34,252 bases of DNA from positions 3,693,273 through 3,727,524 of the forward strand of contig CP070634.1 of NCBI GenBank assembly GCA_020356105.1. Direction: 5' to 3'. Positions within the stretch are counted from its first letter, which is position 1. Every line of letters starts with the position of its first letter. The position numbers and the translations under genes were made by a program. Positions 32,419 through 34,252 of the stretch are shown here, one piece after another. Source of the DNA: Rhodospirillales bacterium (GTDB taxonomy: Bacteria > Pseudomonadota > Alphaproteobacteria > UBA8366 > JADFVY01). The notes beneath the pieces were generated by a model. It was not told where the DNA came from and made no database searches. It worked only from the letters and a program-made list of their open reading frames with translations.

Positions 32419-32446
32419 ACTATAGCGCCTGCGCCGCGGCGCGCAA
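32419..32446 (-). promoter_or_regulatory. Probable argG promoter
   Basis: On the minus strand, TTGCGC (32446-32441), a 16-bp spacer and TATAGT (32424-32419). Transcription would start near 32412, giving a leader of about 33 bases. Confidence 0.45.
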
Positions 32447-32477
32447 GGCCGGCAAGCACGATTTCCCGTGGCCGGCG

Positions 32478-33671
32478 TCAATCCCTGCGCAGACCGCCCG
32501 ACCATACCGGGAGCGCCGCGACGGTACCGGCAGCCAGCACCGCACCGGCCAGCCCGAACAGCGGCAGATGGACCTGCATCAGCTCGAACAGCGCCGACAG
32601 GCCATAGAATCCGCCGGCCTGGGACAGCGCGAAATAGAATGTCATCAGCCACCACAGCCGCCGCTGCCCGTAACGGCCGCCGATCTCGCCGGCGCGGCCG
32701 GCAAACAGGGCGACCGTGCTGGGCATGGTCAGTCCGAACAGCACCGAGGAGACGATCTGCAGGTCCGGCGCCCGCACGAGGACGGGAAACAGGACCGCGG
32801 CGGTGCTGAGCAGCATCGCGGCGACCAGCGTCCGGCCAAACCCGAAGCGGTCGGCCGCGCGACCCGCGACGAACGGCGTCGTCGCGGCCAGCAGGCCGAT
32901 CACCGTCCAGTGCACGCCGCCGACGGCGATGCCGAGGTCCAGCCCGCGGGCGAGATAGTCGACCCAGAATACGGAATGCGGCGCGATGCCGACCGCCAGC
33001 GCCGCATAGGACAGGCAGAGCAGGACCGCCGGCAGGCCGAGCCGAGCCGGCGGACCATCGGACGGTGGCACCAGGCCGGCTTCAGACGGCTCGCGCCAGA
33101 AGGCATGCATCATCGCCGCCAACACGAGCGCGGCCAGCGCCAAGCCCGACCACGCGGCGCTCGCCCCCAGCCCCGCCAGTAGCGGCACGACGGTCCCGCT
33201 GGCCGCCACCCCGAGCCCGACGCCGGTGAAGATCATCCCGGTGATCACGCCCCAATGCGTCGCCGCGGTCAGGGTAAGGACCGCCGGTCCCACGAGGACG
33301 ATCAGCACCGCGCCGCCATAGCCTGCCACGAATCGCCACAGGGCCAGCCAGTGATAGCCCCAGGGCAGCGCCGCCGCGGCGAGCGAGGCGAGGCAGAGCA
33401 GCAGGTTCAGCCGTACGGCACGGCCGGTCCCGAGGCGCAGCGCGCTCCACCAGGCTGTCGCCGCCCCGAGGAAATAGCCGGCAAAGTTGACAGCGCCGAG
33501 ATAGCCGGCCTCGGCGGCGGTGATCCAGCCCTCGCCGACCATCACCGGCACCAGCGGCGTATAGGCGAAGCGGCAGATGCCGACCCCGATCAGCCCGCCG
33601 GCAAGGCCGACGAAAGCCAGCCTGCGCACCCCGCCCCGGTCATCGACCAGCGTGTGGTCGCCTCCGCTCAC
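32478..33671 (-). CDS. MFS transporter, YbfB/YjiJ-like
   Basis: A 397-residue major facilitator with about twelve hydrophobic segments. The early segment [21 protein letters not shown] is characteristic of the YbfB/YjiJ group. The central region [13 protein letters not shown] matches the MFS loop between helices 8 and 9. The GTG at 33671 overlaps the upstream gene's stop (GTGA), suggesting coupling; a GTG at 33629, nearer the first helix, is an alternative. Substrate is unknown. The coupling hints that the transporter serves the same compound as the PEP mutase family enzyme, possibly an organophosphonate or organic acid. Confidence 0.85.
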   Translation of the reverse strand: MSGGDHTLVDDRGGVRRLAFVGLAGGLIGVGICRFAYTPLVPVMVGEGWITAAEAGYLGAVNFAGYFLGAATAWWSALRLGTGRAVRLNLLLCLASLAAAALPWGYHWLALWRFVAGYGGAVLIVLVGPAVLTLTAATHWGVITGMIFTGVGLGVAASGTVVPLLAGLGASAAWSGLALAALVLAAMMHAFWREPSEAGLVPPSDGPPARLGLPAVLLCLSYAALAVGIAPHSVFWVDYLARGLDLGIAVGGVHWTVIGLLAATTPFVAGRAADRFGFGRTLVAAMLLSTAAVLFPVLVRAPDLQIVSSVLFGLTMPSTVALFAGRAGEIGGRYGQRRLWWLMTFYFALSQAGGFYGLSALFELMQVHLPLFGLAGAVLAAGTVAALPVWSGGLRRD

Positions 33672-34252
33672 CTGGCGCCGGTGCCGATCAGGTCGAACAG
33701 CCGGGGCAGGTCGACGCAAAGATCATCGGCCTCCTGGCTGCGGTCGGCCCGCAGGATCGTCTCGCAGACCCGCTCCATCGCCAGGAACGCGGCGCGCAAG
33801 AGGTGGTTGGCGTGGATCACGACCGACACGCCGCGGTCGAACAGCTCCTCGTCGCGTACGAAGTTGTACGCGGTCGGGATGCACAGCAGCGGCTTGTCGA
33901 TGCCGGTCTCCTCCCGCAGCGCGCAGAACGCGGCGATGAAGTCGAAGATCTCCTCGCCGGTCTTGTCCTTGGAGTGGATGACGATGCCGTCGGCCGGCGA
34001 GTCGAGGTATGCGCGGGCCCGCATCATTGCATCGTCGAGACCGGCGCCGGCGATCAGGCTCTCGATGCGCGCGAAGATCAGAACATCGCCGCTCAGCATG
34101 GCGTCCTTGCCGGCTCCGATTTTGGTCGCGAAGGCCGCCGGGTCCTCGAGGTCGTGATGCACGCCGGCGGCCAGGCTTGTGCGCTTGGGGAACACCTTGT
34201 CCTCGACGATGATCAGCGAGACGCCGAGCGCCTCCAGCCGCGTGCACAGGTA
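33668..34252 (-). CDS. PEP mutase/isocitrate lyase family enzyme, C-terminal part, phosphonopyruvate hydrolase-like
   Basis: The last 194 codons of a gene that begins right of the window. The fragment includes the family catalytic strand VEDKVFPKRTS (Glu17-Asp18-Lys19 of the fragment), followed by FARIESLIAGAGLDDAMMRARAYLDSPADGIVIHSK and CIPTAYN, as in PEP mutases. PEP mutases carry EDK-x5-NS; here the Asn is Thr, the residue I recall for phosphonopyruvate hydrolase. That enzyme cleaves phosphonopyruvate to pyruvate and phosphate. Members with unrelated lyase activities also exist, so the reaction is uncertain. It is coupled to the MFS gene by GTGA overlap. Confidence 0.8.
   Translation of the reverse strand, partial: YLCTRLEALGVSLIIVEDKVFPKRTSLAAGVHHDLEDPAAFATKIGAGKDAMLSGDVLIFARIESLIAGAGLDDAMMRARAYLDSPADGIVIHSKDKTGEEIFDFIAAFCALREETGIDKPLLCIPTAYNFVRDEELFDRGVSVVIHANHLLRAAFLAMERVCETILRADRSQEADDLCVDLPRLFDLIGTGAR

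Overview
The window is about 34 kb of GC-rich, densely packed chromosome from an alphaproteobacterium. Support for this comes from the split System I cytochrome c maturation (ccm) cluster, the LivFGHM-type transporter with a phenylacetate-CoA-ligase-like partner, tandem NnrU proteins, a TamA-TamB pair and a LuxR/LuxI pair. A Rhodospirillales-like lineage seems most likely, but I cannot fix the genus. Nearly all genes look intact. No insertion sequence, phage gene or CRISPR array is visible.

Layout. 1-6.0 kb: the 3' part of a branched-chain-amino-acid-type ABC transporter operon (ATPase end, two permeases, periplasmic binding protein, second ATPase) and an AMP-dependent acyl/aryl-CoA ligase. 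6.0-6.4 kb: non-coding, with phased repeats and a likely structured small RNA ending in the best intrinsic terminator of the window. 6.4-14.0 kb: ccmAB, an unrelated small membrane protein on the opposite strand, then ccmCDEFG and ccmI. A gene for the CcmH apocytochrome reductase is missing from the cluster. 14.2-16.0 kb: a periplasmic PQQ-type sugar dehydrogenase and a small c-type cytochrome, a plausible client of the Ccm machinery. 16.0-17.8 kb: tRNA-Ala(CGC) on the minus strand, then yggT, yggU and folD.

17.9-20.8 kb: a compact cell-signalling locus. An alpha/beta hydrolase closely resembling the AHL lactonase AidH is followed by a LuxR receptor, a lux-box-like palindrome, a LuxI synthase and two small unrecognised proteins, the first translationally coupled to luxI. 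Synthesis, sensing and probable destruction of one signal therefore lie side by side. Both LuxR and LuxI lack a tryptophan that is near-invariant in their families, which suggests an unusual signal.

20.9-31.1 kb: cell envelope genes. These are two adjacent NnrU-family membrane proteins, TamA and TamB (outer-membrane assembly or lipid transport), and a three-gene operon of lipoproteins that includes an M48 metalloprotease. The minus strand at the right end carries argG, an MFS transporter and the C-terminal part of a PEP mutase/isocitrate lyase family enzyme whose motif points towards phosphonopyruvate hydrolase.

Functions are read from motifs and remembered family sequences. No database search was run. 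Promoters, operators and RNAs are pattern-based proposals.
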